Of a stretch of 10,091 nucleotides of DNA, positions 1-7,657 are shown in pieces. The notes beneath the pieces were generated by a model. The model was not told where the DNA came from and did not search any database. It worked only from the letters and a program-made list of their open reading frames with translations. Positions within the stretch are counted from its first letter, which is position 1. Each line of letters opens with the position of its first letter. A program made the position numbers and the translations under genes. Source of the stretch: Clostridia bacterium (lineage in GTDB: Bacteria; Bacillota; DSM-16504; Desulfitibacterales; Desulfitibacteraceae). Location: positions 1-10,091 of the forward strand of contig JAGXSK010000105.1 in assembly GCA_018333845.1 (NCBI GenBank), given 5' to 3'.

Positions 1-144
1 ATAACGAGGAGTGAGGCAACTATAAATGTGCTAGAAAGTAGTAATTTCAATGGTTTTTAACTCTTTCTTCGCTGACTCGTTATGTGTCAGCGGGAGGGTA
101 GGTTAGTTAGGTATTCTTGTCTTTTATACACATATAGAGAAAAA
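1..144. other. Downstream flank of the siderophore locus, no gene seen
   Basis: There is no coding region. A hairpin CGCTGAC/GTCAGCG (70-76 with 86-92) is present, and ATAACGAG (1-8) is repeated inverted as CTCGTTAT (76-83). No U-run follows the hairpin on either strand, so a terminator for the distal binding protein is not established. Confidence 0.5.
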
Positions 145-1110
145 CTACTTATTATTTTTAAATATTTCTACTGAATCTTTCAGCTGCCCTTTTAAAGAAA
201 TTGAATCATAAGCCAGCCACTGGTTCCTCTCTATAAAGTAAACTCTATTATTTTTAACAGCAGGTAGCCCCTTCCAGAATGATGTATTTGTCACAGCAGC
301 TATCCTTCCATCTTCATCTTTTAAATCATTAACCAGTACAATCATATGATCTCCGCTATACTCTGGAAGAACCTCTAAAGAAATCTTTTTTTGATTAAAA
401 CGTCCGGTTTGTTGTAGTTTTATCTCTTCTTTTATTAATTCAGGTGGATTTAGCTGAAGGGCACGATAGAAAATATGGCCCATATTTCTGTCCCCATACA
501 CACTAAAACTATCAGGGAAAATTCTAAAAATCACTACGGTTTCATTTTCGCCAACATATTGCTTTATTGTTTGTTTTTGCTCCTCAGCAAGTACATTAAA
601 GTCCTTCATCCATGCTTTAGCTTCATCTTTTTTACCAAGAATATCTGCAACAAATTCTAAATGACCGTCCACATCATATTCCATCCAAGGGATTAAGACT
701 GTTGGTGCAATCTTCGACAAAGCCTCATAGATATCTTTTTCTCCATCAGAACCAATAATTAAATCTGGCTTTAATTCAAGAATTTTTTCAAGGCTAACTT
801 CTTCACTACCAAGGCTTTCCACACCATTTAAATGCTCTTTTAAATAATGATTATTTAAATGCCATTCAGGAACTCCTACTGGTATAACGCCTAGTGCTAA
901 AGCTTGACCAGTATACTGTATTGTTACTACTCTTTCAGGCTCTGCTGGAATTTCCGTCTCACCCATAAAATGCTTTACAATACGAGTAGCAGGCTTTTCC
1001 TCTGCTTGGTTAGCTGCAGTATCTGCTTGCTGGTTTGTGCCGCAGCCAGTGATTAAACTGGTTAACATTAGTATGATAGTGACTAAGGCAATTATTTTTC
1101 TGGTTCTCAC
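145..1110 (-). CDS. Ferric-siderophore ABC transporter substrate-binding lipoprotein (second, operon-distal)
   Basis: Captures a ferric siderophore outside the membrane and delivers it to the FecCD-type permeases encoded upstream. The N-terminus has a basic segment (MRTRK), a hydrophobic stretch and the lipobox I-T-G-C with lipidated Cys23. The body is a class III binding-protein fold (FecB/FeuA/FhuD family): the KPDLIIGSDGEKDIYEALSKIAPT-like block is in the first lobe, ISLEVLPE in the second, and a WKGLPAVKNNRVYFI block lies near the C-terminus. An upstream ATG at 1128 is in frame but has no ribosome-binding site. GTG at 1110 is preceded by AGAGGAAGA at good spacing, so I choose GTG, giving 321 aa, normal for the family. 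It starts 31 nt after the stop of a truncated paralogue and shares that unit's Fur-type promoter. It lacks the GAWLD and WADGE blocks of the other lipoprotein, so its ligand probably differs. The ligand cannot be read from sequence. Confidence 0.9.
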   Translation of the reverse strand: MRTRKIIALVTIILMLTSLITGCGTNQQADTAANQAEEKPATRIVKHFMGETEIPAEPERVVTIQYTGQALALGVIPVGVPEWHLNNHYLKEHLNGVESLGSEEVSLEKILELKPDLIIGSDGEKDIYEALSKIAPTVLIPWMEYDVDGHLEFVADILGKKDEAKAWMKDFNVLAEEQKQTIKQYVGENETVVIFRIFPDSFSVYGDRNMGHIFYRALQLNPPELIKEEIKLQQTGRFNQKKISLEVLPEYSGDHMIVLVNDLKDEDGRIAAVTNTSFWKGLPAVKNNRVYFIERNQWLAYDSISLKGQLKDSVEIFKNNK

Positions 1111-1141
1111 TGTTAATCTTCCTCTCATAATTAAAAATTTC

Positions 1142-1414
1142 TTATTTAATGAATTTTAACACTTCATCAACAATTTCCTCTCTGCCAATGGTACCCCAGC
1201 TTTTGTATAACCAATATTCTGGAGAAAAGATATTATTCTTTTGTACAGCAGGCACATTTTTCCAAAGGGGACTATCCGTTACCTCTTTAAATTGCTCTGC
1301 CCCACCTTCTGCATCCAGTTGCAAAATAATATAATCTGCATCTAATTCTGGAATTAGTTCCAATGATAAGTCAATACGCTCCTCTTTAAACCTCCTCGCA
1401 AGGCTATTATAGGG
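1142..1414 (-). pseudogene. Truncated siderophore-binding protein (C-terminal lobe only)
   Basis: The frame encodes about 90 residues that match only the last third of a siderophore-binding protein: ERIDLSLELIPELDADYI, then a Q-L-D-A-E-G-G block, SPLWKNVPAVQKNN, and a YWLYKSWGTIGREEIVDEVL-type end. It opens directly after an in-frame TAG at 1415-1417 and has no ATG. The first internal start-like codon is TTG at 1363, already inside the homologous part. The N-terminal lobe, signal peptide and lipobox, roughly 220 residues by family length, are missing. Its sequence differs from both complete binding proteins here, so it is a remnant of a third paralogue rather than a partial copy of either. 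It sits between a Fur-type promoter and the intact distal binding protein. A short peptide might still be made, but no transport role is expected. Confidence 0.8.
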
Positions 1415-1447
1415 CTATTATAATTCGACACCAATTATCATTATCAA
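1402..1447 (-). promoter_or_regulatory. Fur-type operator and probable promoter of the distal binding-protein unit
   Basis: On the minus strand GATAATGATAATTGGTGTC (1445-1427) matches the 19-bp Fur consensus GATAATGATAATCATTATC at 14 positions. A TTGATA (1447-1442) and TATAAT (1422-1417) are 19 bp apart, a little long for sigma-A, and a second TATAAT follows at 1411-1406 because TATAATAGCC is repeated in tandem. The site lies after the ATPase gene and before the truncated binding protein, so the distal lipoprotein can be iron-regulated separately from the permease operon. The operator is better supported than the exact promoter hexamers. Confidence 0.65.
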
Positions 1448-1508
1448 TCATGTATTATAATTATGGTTCTGTTTTTCTAACTCCTCCCCTCTTTAATTTA
1501 GCCGTTTC

Positions 1509-2342
1509 TCACATAGCAGCAGTTTCTTTTACTGTATAAAGCTGACTTCTAGAAGACTCACCTACAATATCATAGGGCATAACCAGGGGTATCCCTGTTT
1601 TAGGTTCATAAACAATATCGGCGCAAATACCAAAGACCTCTTCTAAAATATCCGGTTTTGTTACATCTATTGTTTTACCTTCTTTAACAACTTTTCCATC
1701 TTTTATTGCTATCATATAGTGGGCAAAGCGTGTAGCATGATTCAAATCATGTACCACCATAACAATTGTTTGTTTTTCCTCACTATTAAGCTTTTTAAGT
1801 AGGTTCAGAACCTCAAACTGATGAGCCATGTCTAAAAACGTGGTAGGTTCATCCAGTAATATAGTGTCCGTACCTTGTGCTAGGGCCATGGCAATCCATG
1901 CCTTTTGACGCTGCCCACCTGATAGAGTGCTTAGGGGTCTTTCGGCAAACATGGCCATGCCGGTGGCATTTAACGCCCATTCGATCATTTGGTAGTCTTC
2001 TTCTGCTAGAGTTCCAAACCTCTTTTGATGCGGAAACCTCCCATAGGATACTAGTTCTGCAACAGTTAATCCTTCTGGTGCAGAAGGATTCTGGGGAAGA
2101 ATTGCAAGCTTCTTCGCCACTGATTTTGTAGACTGCTTATGTATAGACTCACCATTTAAGTATACTCCGCCATTTTGAGGCTTTAAGATCCTGGCTATGG
2201 TTTTTAAAATAGTAGATTTTCCAGAACCATTTCCTCCTACAAGAGCTGTAATTTTACCCCTCGGGATCCCTATGTTCAGTCCCTTAACAATTGTTTTATC
2301 CACATACCCTATATCCAGATTTTTTGTTGTTATTATACTCAT
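1509..2342 (-). CDS. Ferric-siderophore ABC transporter ATP-binding protein
   Basis: The cytoplasmic ATPase that powers siderophore import. All nucleotide-binding motifs are present: Walker A GGNGSGKST (36-44, with Gly where most relatives have Pro at the second position), Q-loop Gln84, ABC signature LSGGQ (140-144), Walker B ILLDEP (161-166) and switch His198. The spacing and the GRFPH motif around residue 101 are typical of the FecE/FhuC family. At 277 aa it is slightly longer than many members; residues after about 255 form a polar tail. It starts 24 nt after the second permease stop with an AGGGAGGAG ribosome-binding site and is the third gene of the permease-permease-ATPase operon. No frameshift or lost residue is seen. 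Confidence 0.95.
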   Translation of the reverse strand: MSIITTKNLDIGYVDKTIVKGLNIGIPRGKITALVGGNGSGKSTILKTIARILKPQNGGVYLNGESIHKQSTKSVAKKLAILPQNPSAPEGLTVAELVSYGRFPHQKRFGTLAEEDYQMIEWALNATGMAMFAERPLSTLSGGQRQKAWIAMALAQGTDTILLDEPTTFLDMAHQFEVLNLLKKLNSEEKQTIVMVVHDLNHATRFAHYMIAIKDGKVVKEGKTIDVTKPDILEEVFGICADIVYEPKTGIPLVMPYDIVGESSRSQLYTVKETAAM

Positions 2343-2366
2343 ATCTAATCTCCTCCCTTAAGATTG

Positions 2367-3407
2367 TTAACTGTCAGATTTTGCCAGTAAATATAAGAAA
2401 TATGGTGCTCCTATAACTGCAACTACAATTCCCGTAGGAATCTCACTAGGAGCTAGTAATTGACGGGCAAACATATCCGATACTAGGAGCAGTGTAGACC
2501 CTAGCACCGCAGATACTGGGATTAGGTATTCATGTCTAGGCCCTACCAATCGCCTTGCTAAATGAGGAGCTACTAATCCTACAAAAGAAATACCTCCTCC
2601 AATAGAAACACAGGCAGATGCCAAAGCCACTGCAGTAATAGAAAGCAATAAACGTTCTCTTTCTATCCTCACTCCTAGCCCTGTAGCATTTTGTTCTCCT
2701 AAGTTAATGACATTTAAAATATTGGATTTATAATAGGCATAGGGCAACAAGATTAAAATCCAGGGTAATAACGCCAATACAAACTTCCAATTGCTCCCAT
2801 ATATGCTTCCTGCCAGCCAAATGGCTGCACTGATAAATTGGTGATAGTCCATTTTCATTTGAAACAGCAAATTAAATGCATTAAACAGCATACCAATACC
2901 AATTCCTACAAGAATCATTCGAACAGGTAAAACAGCACCATTTTTTATAGAGAGAATATAGATAAGAATTGCAGCGGTAAAACCTCCCACTAATGCCACA
3001 AGGGGCAACAGAAATATAGATTGATTGGCTGTACTGGTAAAAAACAATATAAAAGTAACTACAGCAAATCCAGCCCCTGCATTAATTCCCAGTATCCCGG
3101 GGTCTGCCAAAGGATTACGGGAAATTCCTTGCATTATAGCGCCAGAAATCGAAAGCCCTGCACCAATGAGTATAGCTATCACAATTCGTGGCAATCTAAA
3201 ATCAAAAAGAATTAATTGCTGTTTAGAAGTTCCAACGCCAAAGAAGGTTTTTGCAACCTCCCAAGGGGAGAGACGGATTACACCTAAATTCATGCTTAGA
3301 ATAAAGGCAGCAATCAAAATAAAAAGCATTATTATTATAAGCTTTATAACTTTATTTTTTTTGTTGCAAAGCATTTGTTTATAAGAAAAAGCTTTTACAT
3401 CTTTCAT
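2367..3407 (-). CDS. Ferric-siderophore ABC transporter permease, FecCD family (second)
   Basis: An integral membrane permease of 346 aa, the usual length for FecCD/BtuC proteins, with a hydrophobic pattern consistent with about ten helices. Family motifs are clear: RLPR (71-74), the ISGAIMQGISRNPLADP block (about 87-103) followed by GILGINAGAGFA, and a GGGISFVGLVAPHLAR segment in the C-terminal half that forms the coupling region with the ATPase. The N-terminal 20 residues are basic and cytoplasmic. Its ATG overlaps the stop of the first permease by one base (TAATG), with GGAAGGGA as ribosome-binding site, which indicates translational coupling and probably a 1:1 heterodimer with that permease. 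It is intact. Confidence 0.95.
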   Translation of the reverse strand: MKDVKAFSYKQMLCNKKNKVIKLIIIMLFILIAAFILSMNLGVIRLSPWEVAKTFFGVGTSKQQLILFDFRLPRIVIAILIGAGLSISGAIMQGISRNPLADPGILGINAGAGFAVVTFILFFTSTANQSIFLLPLVALVGGFTAAILIYILSIKNGAVLPVRMILVGIGIGMLFNAFNLLFQMKMDYHQFISAAIWLAGSIYGSNWKFVLALLPWILILLPYAYYKSNILNVINLGEQNATGLGVRIERERLLLSITAVALASACVSIGGGISFVGLVAPHLARRLVGPRHEYLIPVSAVLGSTLLLVSDMFARQLLAPSEIPTGIVVAVIGAPYFLYLLAKSDS

Positions 3408-4444
3408 TACATATCCCTTCCACTACGTCTTGCAAGATAGAGGAAAAATGGAACACCTACTAGAGCTGTTATGACACCAATAGGTGTTTCAGCAGGAGGA
3501 TTAACCATCTTTGCAAGAATATCCGCACTTACCAAAAATAAACTTCCTAAAACAGCAGAGCAAGGAATAATCCAGCGATAATCCATTCCAACCAAAAATC
3601 TTGTAATATGGGGAATCATTAATCCTACAAAAGCTACTGGCCCAGCGGCAGAAACCCCTGCTCCTGCTAGTATTACCACAACAATTGTACCGATAGTTTT
3701 AACAAGAACAATATTTTGACCTAATCCAATGGCAGTTTCCTCTCCCAAACTCAGTACGGTTATGGATCGTGATAAAATCATGCCGACAACGAGGCCAATA
3801 ACCACCCATAACAACAAACCCTGTACATGTAGCCATTTAGAACCTGCAACTCCGCCAGCAAACCAATAGGTTACGTCCTGAGCAGTTTTGAAATAAATGG
3901 AAATTCCTGAGGCAAGAGAACTCATTAATGTTCCTACAACTGTGCCTGCTAATGCCAGACGCACAGGAGTTAATCCGCCTTTTGCCATTGAGCCTATGGT
4001 ATATGTAATAAAAGCACCGGCTGCAGCACCTATAAAGGAAAAAATCATTAAATATTTATAGAGCATACCTGGGAAAAAAGCAAAAGCAATAGATATAGCA
4101 AATCCAGCTCCTGCATTAATTCCCATAATGTCTGGACCCGCCAAAGGGTTACGGGTCATCCCCTGCATAATGGAACCTGCTACAGCAAATCCAGCTCCCA
4201 CTAAGGCCCCTACTAACGCCCTTGGAATACGAAGTTCATAGATAATCTGATGATGGATTAGTTCGGGATTAAATCGAAAGACAGAAGTCCAAACTGTAGA
4301 CAGACTAATATTGGCAGCCCCCAGGGATATGGATGCAGCTAATGCAAAAGCCAGTGCAATAAATCCCCCCGCAAGAATTATAATCGCAACTACTGGCCTA
4401 TTAGTAACTTTCTGTTCGCATTCAATTCTAGATGAAACAGTCAT
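3407..4444 (-). CDS. Ferric-siderophore ABC transporter permease, FecCD family (first)
   Basis: An integral membrane permease of 345 aa that pairs with the following permease to form the siderophore channel. It has LRIPR (71-75), the VAGSIMQGMTRNPLAGP block (about 88-104) with DIMGINAGAGFA after it, and a GPVAFVGLMIPHITR coupling segment. The ATG at 4444 has GGAGGA as ribosome-binding site nine bases upstream. It is the first gene of the permease-permease-ATPase operon and lies behind the best promoter/Fur-operator pair in the window. The two permeases are clear paralogues, particularly around RNPLA and the GLxxPH segment. Relatives transport catecholate or hydroxamate siderophores; the substrate class cannot be assigned here. 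Confidence 0.95.
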   Translation of the reverse strand: MTVSSRIECEQKVTNRPVVAIIILAGGFIALAFALAASISLGAANISLSTVWTSVFRFNPELIHHQIIYELRIPRALVGALVGAGFAVAGSIMQGMTRNPLAGPDIMGINAGAGFAISIAFAFFPGMLYKYLMIFSFIGAAAGAFITYTIGSMAKGGLTPVRLALAGTVVGTLMSSLASGISIYFKTAQDVTYWFAGGVAGSKWLHVQGLLLWVVIGLVVGMILSRSITVLSLGEETAIGLGQNIVLVKTIGTIVVVILAGAGVSAAGPVAFVGLMIPHITRFLVGMDYRWIIPCSAVLGSLFLVSADILAKMVNPPAETPIGVITALVGVPFFLYLARRSGRDM

Positions 4445-4499
4445 TTGCGATCCTCCGAAGTTTTATAATTATTACAATAATTACTAAGTTGTTTGTTTT

Positions 4500-4556
4500 G
4501 ATAATGAGTATTATTCTCACATATCATATACTATATTTATATATACTTTTTGTCAA
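4500..4556 (-). promoter_or_regulatory. Sigma-A promoter with Fur operator for the permease-ATPase operon
   Basis: The minus strand carries TTGACA (4556-4551), a 17-bp spacer and TAGTAT (4533-4528), placing the start near 4521. Immediately downstream, plus-strand GATAATGAGTATTATTCTC (4500-4518) matches the classical 19-bp Fur consensus at 15 positions and would cover the start site. This is the standard geometry for iron-dependent repression. The flanking bases (TTTTGATAATGA, then TCTCAC) recur at the operator of the upstream lipoprotein gene. Confidence 0.85.
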
Positions 4557-4657
4557 TTCTATACCGCTAATTTTATATTTATATTTTCAGTTTTTATCTT
4601 AATAATTAATGTGCACAACTAGTTCTTGCCCTTTATATGCATTCTACAATGAAACAC

Positions 4658-4697
4658 AAAAATTCGGCCAGGGCTGCATAAAATCAACCCAGCCGGC
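4658..4697 (-). terminator. Probable rho-independent terminator
   Basis: On the minus strand GCCGGCTG (4697-4690) can pair with CAGCC-CT-GGC (4676-4667) with a two-base bulge, followed a few bases later by a TTTTT run (4662-4658). It lies downstream of the first binding-lipoprotein gene and upstream of the permease promoter, so it would separate the two units. It would be a second terminator for that gene after the one next to its stop codon. Confidence 0.5.
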
Positions 4698-4790
4698 ATA
4701 TTAAACAATCTAATTGAATTACAATCTTAGCATACCATTATATGGAAAATATTAATTGGATTATGCTTCATGGAGGGCCTTGAGTTAGTT

Positions 4791-4869
4791 AAAAAACCAC
4801 CAGACAAAAATGTTCGGCTACATAAAGCTTTTTTAAAAACCACGGCTTTTCTTTTGTTTAGTGTCTGGT
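4791..4869 (-). terminator. Large stem-loop terminator abutting the lipoprotein stop codon
   Basis: On the minus strand ACCAGACA (4869-4862), starting at the stop codon, is complementary to TGTCTGGT (4805-4798), and the downstream arm runs straight into GGTTTTTT (4798-4791). The arms are separated by about 56 nt that include AAAAGCCGTGG and AGCTTTATG segments. The U-run immediately after the stem supports termination, but the loop is much larger than usual. Confidence 0.55.
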
Positions 4870-4891
4870 TAATTCTTTCTGGTTAATTCTT
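4864..4891. repeat. 14-bp tandem duplication across a stop codon
   Basis: TCTGGTTAATTCTT occurs twice head to tail (4864-4877 and 4878-4891). It covers the last codons and the stop of the first binding-lipoprotein gene. Without one copy the protein would end KELTRH instead of KELTRKN, so the duplication only altered the last residues. The leftmost copy also supplies one arm of the terminator stem. Confidence 0.9.
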
Positions 4892-5825
4892 TTAAGAATT
4901 CATCAATTAATACCTGCATACCCTTTACTCCTCCAAAGTTTAGCAATTCGGTGTCAAAGATATATACTTTATCATTTTTCACAGCATCCAGTCCATTCCA
5001 GACCGCACTGTTTTTAACCTGGTCATTGAAAAAGGTTTCTCCATCCGCCCATGCCAGCATTTCAATAATAATATGGTCTGGATTGATTTCTGGTAATATT
5101 TCAAGAGAGATTTGTTTATGATTGTCATCTTTCAATTCTTCAATGTGAGCCAGCCCCAAATCGTGGAAAAACACTCCTGGTGCCCACTCTTTTCCTGCGC
5201 CTGATGACACAAAGCCCATATCGCCGCGGGCGCGCAAAAGTACAAATGTTTCATCTCCAACTAATTGTTGTAGCTCTGCTCTTGCTTTTTCGGCTTTAGC
5301 ATAATATTCATCCATCAGCTTCTGGGCTTCTTCTTCCTTTCCCAAAACTTCCCCGACCAATGGAACAAAAGCTCTCCAATCCCCTTCAAAATTGATAGTG
5401 GGAGCAATCTTAGAAAGTGTTTCATAACCTCTAGCATCCAGCCACGCACCAATGATTAAATCAGGTTCCACTTTCACATATGCCTCTGGATCGCCGGGCC
5501 ATTCGCCCAGGAGGGGAACATCTTTCATTTCTTCAAATATGTATTCAGGGTAATTTTTATCGGTTCCGACAATTCCAACAGGGGTAACGCCAAGAGCAAG
5601 CATGGGATCCGCAATCCTAAGATCCATCACAGCAATTCTTTCCAATTTTTCAGGAAGGACCGTTTCCCCAAATTTGTGGGTGAACACCCTTGAAGCGCTG
5701 TTTTCCTGTGCTGTTTGTTTTTCTTTTTCACCTTCAGATGGGTCTATATTACTGCAGCCAGCCACTATCAGGACAAGGGCCATCAGTCCAACAAGTATAA
5801 CAAGCAAAGTTTTGTTTAGATTCAT
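4869..5825 (-). CDS. Ferric-siderophore ABC transporter substrate-binding lipoprotein (first)
   Basis: A surface lipoprotein that captures ferric siderophore for the permease pair encoded downstream. The first 24 residues are a lipoprotein signal (MNLNKT, hydrophobic core, lipobox V-A-G-C, Cys24). A mature class III binding fold follows: RIAVMDLR near 63-70, the VEPDLIIGAWLD block (119-130), GDWRAFV (148-154), LLRARGD (196-202), WAPGVFFHDLGL (214-225), ISLEILPEINPDHI (239-252) and AWADGE (258-263). An in-frame ATG lies 63 nt further upstream, but AAGGAGG stands just before the ATG at 5825, so that start is chosen, giving 318 aa. The gene has its own promoter with a Fur operator and ends at a stem-loop. 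Several of these blocks recur in the sensor half of the AraC-type regulator encoded next to it, suggesting a shared ligand. FeuA of B. subtilis is the nearest functional model I can name. Confidence 0.93.
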   Translation of the reverse strand: MNLNKTLLVILVGLMALVLIVAGCSNIDPSEGEKEKQTAQENSASRVFTHKFGETVLPEKLERIAVMDLRIADPMLALGVTPVGIVGTDKNYPEYIFEEMKDVPLLGEWPGDPEAYVKVEPDLIIGAWLDARGYETLSKIAPTINFEGDWRAFVPLVGEVLGKEEEAQKLMDEYYAKAEKARAELQQLVGDETFVLLRARGDMGFVSSGAGKEWAPGVFFHDLGLAHIEELKDDNHKQISLEILPEINPDHIIIEMLAWADGETFFNDQVKNSAVWNGLDAVKNDKVYIFDTELLNFGGVKGMQVLIDEFLKELTRKN

Positions 5826-5845
5826 TATTTTTCCTCCTTGATTTT

Positions 5846-5903
5846 GATAATGATATTTAATCTCACTTATTAAAATCATACTTGGCACAGTCTCTATTGT
5901 ACA
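5846..5903 (-). promoter_or_regulatory. Promoter and Fur operator of the first binding-lipoprotein gene
   Basis: On the minus strand TGTACA (5903-5898), a 17-bp spacer and TATGAT (5880-5875) give a candidate sigma-A promoter with a weak -35, as expected for an activator-dependent gene. Plus-strand GATAATGATATTTAATCTC (5846-5864) matches the 19-bp Fur consensus at 15 positions and would lie over or just after the start. The weak -35 fits activation by the adjacent AraC-type regulator, but no AraC half-sites can be named with confidence. Confidence 0.7.
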
Positions 5904-5996
5904 TAGATTTTTTTGAAAACGAGCTTATAATTATTTGAATAATGGAGGAAAAACCTTAAAAACAAGACGGGCTATCGCACTTCCCCTTTTTGCAGA

Positions 5997-7556
5997 TTAT
6001 CCAGTTAGTCGGTCCAACACTTGGTCAAGAAGCAAATTTTTCCCGATAATGCCGCCATCAGTGATTAATTGGTTGGTGAACAAAAAAACCTTGTTGTTTT
6101 GAACGGCTAACAATTTTTTCCAATATTCATTTCTTTTTATGACTTCATGGTAATAACGCTCACCATCGGCCCATTCAACAATCTCAAGAATGATGATATC
6201 TGGGTTGATTTGTGCAAGTTCGGAAAATGAAAGAGAAATATGAAAATTGGATGCAAATCTTTCTGGATGCTTCATCCCTAAATCGTGATAAAAGATTCCG
6301 CTTGCCCACTTGCTGCCACTGCCAAGTGAAATTAATCCTGTATCACTTCTGGATCGTAATAGCATGGCTGTTTTATCCTTTGTAAAAGAGATAATTTGGT
6401 TTTTCACAAGCTTTGCTTTGCTTACATATAACTCCATTAACTCTTTTGCCTTCTGCTCTCCAAAGATTTCACCCAGCTGGAACACAAACTCCCGCCAGTC
6501 TCCCCTTAAATTTAGGGTAGGAGCAATTTTAACCATGGTTTTGTATTGATGTTCATCTAGCCATGCTCCTACAATTAAATCGGGCTGGAGCTGTTCTGAG
6601 TTATCTGCTTTTCTTGTAGCCTTTTTTACTTTTAAATATTCAGGAACCTCATGGTCATTAAAAACCATGGGCTTGATGTCAAAAGCTAAAAGTGTATCGA
6701 TCACTCCTGCCCCTGTTGCTAAAACCCTTTTAGGATTAATCGGAAGTCCTTCAATAATCATCTTTCTTCTGATTGCAGCATATACAGTTGGTGAAACACC
6801 GACAAAACTTTTAAATTTGTTACTAAAATAAAATTCATCAGTATAGCCCACTTGGAGGGCTATATCTTTTATGCTGCATTTTTGAGATACCATCAGTTCC
6901 TTTGCACGCTTTATCCGCAACTCGCTTATATATTTGTTAGGACTGATCCCCATCCTTTGCTTGAAAAGCTTGGAAAAATAACTGGGAGTTAAACCGGCTT
7001 TTTGAGAAAGTGTTTCAAGACTTAAGTTCTCCATGTATTTTGTTTCAATATAATGGGCAATTTCCTTTATGCACCGCTCTATGTAAAGGCATTCGCTTTC
7101 TTTATTTTTATAATGGTTTTCAATAAGTAAGTCCAAGAGCTGATAAAATGCCGACTTTATCTTTAGTGCATTGTGTTTTTCATTCCAGAGGCCTGTCAAT
7201 GCTGTTAAAATTTTGTAAATTTCAAACCAGCAGCCCTGCCACAATTCGTTTTTAAGAGGCAGCTGCATAAGAAATTGTTTTTCTGCAGATAAAAAAGTAA
7301 TAATATATAGCTTCACCTCTGATTCGGAAGAGGCTGAAATCCTCATTCCCGGGTTTAAAACCAGTACATCCTCCTCTTTACCTGTGAAAATCTTTCCTTC
7401 TAAATAAACCTTATATTTTCCATACACAACAAAACATAAAGCATGGTTTTTTGTATGAAGATAAAGATTTTTATGAGGTGGATATTTTTTAATAAAAAAA
7501 CCGGTGATTGTAAAAGCTGTATTATTTAAAAGTTCCAAATGTCTGGACTGGTCCAT
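5997..7556 (-). CDS. AraC-family regulator fused to a siderophore-binding domain (Btr-like)
   Basis: A 519-aa cytoplasmic transcription factor with three parts. Residues 1 to about 150 resemble a cupin-like AraC N-domain (ALCFVVYGKYKVYLEGK and a VLVLNPG turn). Residues about 163-265 form the tandem helix-turn-helix region, with LSLETLSQKAGLTPSYFSKL and SIKDIALQVGYTDEFYFSNK. Residues about 275-517 are a FecB/FeuA-type binding domain with no signal peptide: PDLIVGAWLD (325-334), GDWREFV (352-358), LLRSRSD (399-405), WASGIFYHDLGM (417-428) and EWADGE (461-466). This architecture is that of B. subtilis Btr/YbbB, known to bind ferric bacillibactin and activate its uptake operon. By inference this protein senses imported siderophore and activates the adjacent lipoprotein and permease genes. 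The ATG at 7556 follows GAAAGGGTGA. Its own promoter region carries a Fur-like palindrome. It could respond to a siderophore other than bacillibactin. Confidence 0.92.
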   Translation of the reverse strand: MDQSRHLELLNNTAFTITGFFIKKYPPHKNLYLHTKNHALCFVVYGKYKVYLEGKIFTGKEEDVLVLNPGMRISASSESEVKLYIITFLSAEKQFLMQLPLKNELWQGCWFEIYKILTALTGLWNEKHNALKIKSAFYQLLDLLIENHYKNKESECLYIERCIKEIAHYIETKYMENLSLETLSQKAGLTPSYFSKLFKQRMGISPNKYISELRIKRAKELMVSQKCSIKDIALQVGYTDEFYFSNKFKSFVGVSPTVYAAIRRKMIIEGLPINPKRVLATGAGVIDTLLAFDIKPMVFNDHEVPEYLKVKKATRKADNSEQLQPDLIVGAWLDEHQYKTMVKIAPTLNLRGDWREFVFQLGEIFGEQKAKELMELYVSKAKLVKNQIISFTKDKTAMLLRSRSDTGLISLGSGSKWASGIFYHDLGMKHPERFASNFHISLSFSELAQINPDIIILEIVEWADGERYYHEVIKRNEYWKKLLAVQNNKVFLFTNQLITDGGIIGKNLLLDQVLDRLTG

Positions 7557-7657
7557 AAAATGGTCACCCTTTCAATAAGAACAAAATAATCTTTCTTGCG
7601 CTGATGTTGAAGAAAAACTCCTCTTTTTCACCCAATTTTATAAAAAGCTTAAATAAT

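Noticed and set aside
70..92. Hairpin as terminator for the distal binding-protein gene
   Set aside because: No U-run follows on either strand, so it is kept only as a described inverted repeat.
1481..1490. Strong AGGGGAGGAG on the minus strand after the ATPase stop
   Set aside because: No start codon follows at usable distance; the nearest ATG (1451) is about 30 nt away and opens only a 14-codon frame. It could be a relic but is not annotated as a gene start.
3021..3384. Plus-strand frames opposite the second permease
   Set aside because: They lie entirely antisense to an intact permease with clear motifs, and show no recognisable protein signature.
1452..5937. Recurring TATAATTATT-like strings near 1455, 4463 and 5926 as AraC-regulator binding sites
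   Set aside because: They are low-complexity AT sequence, lie at different distances from the predicted promoters, and are not convincing as direct-repeat half-sites.
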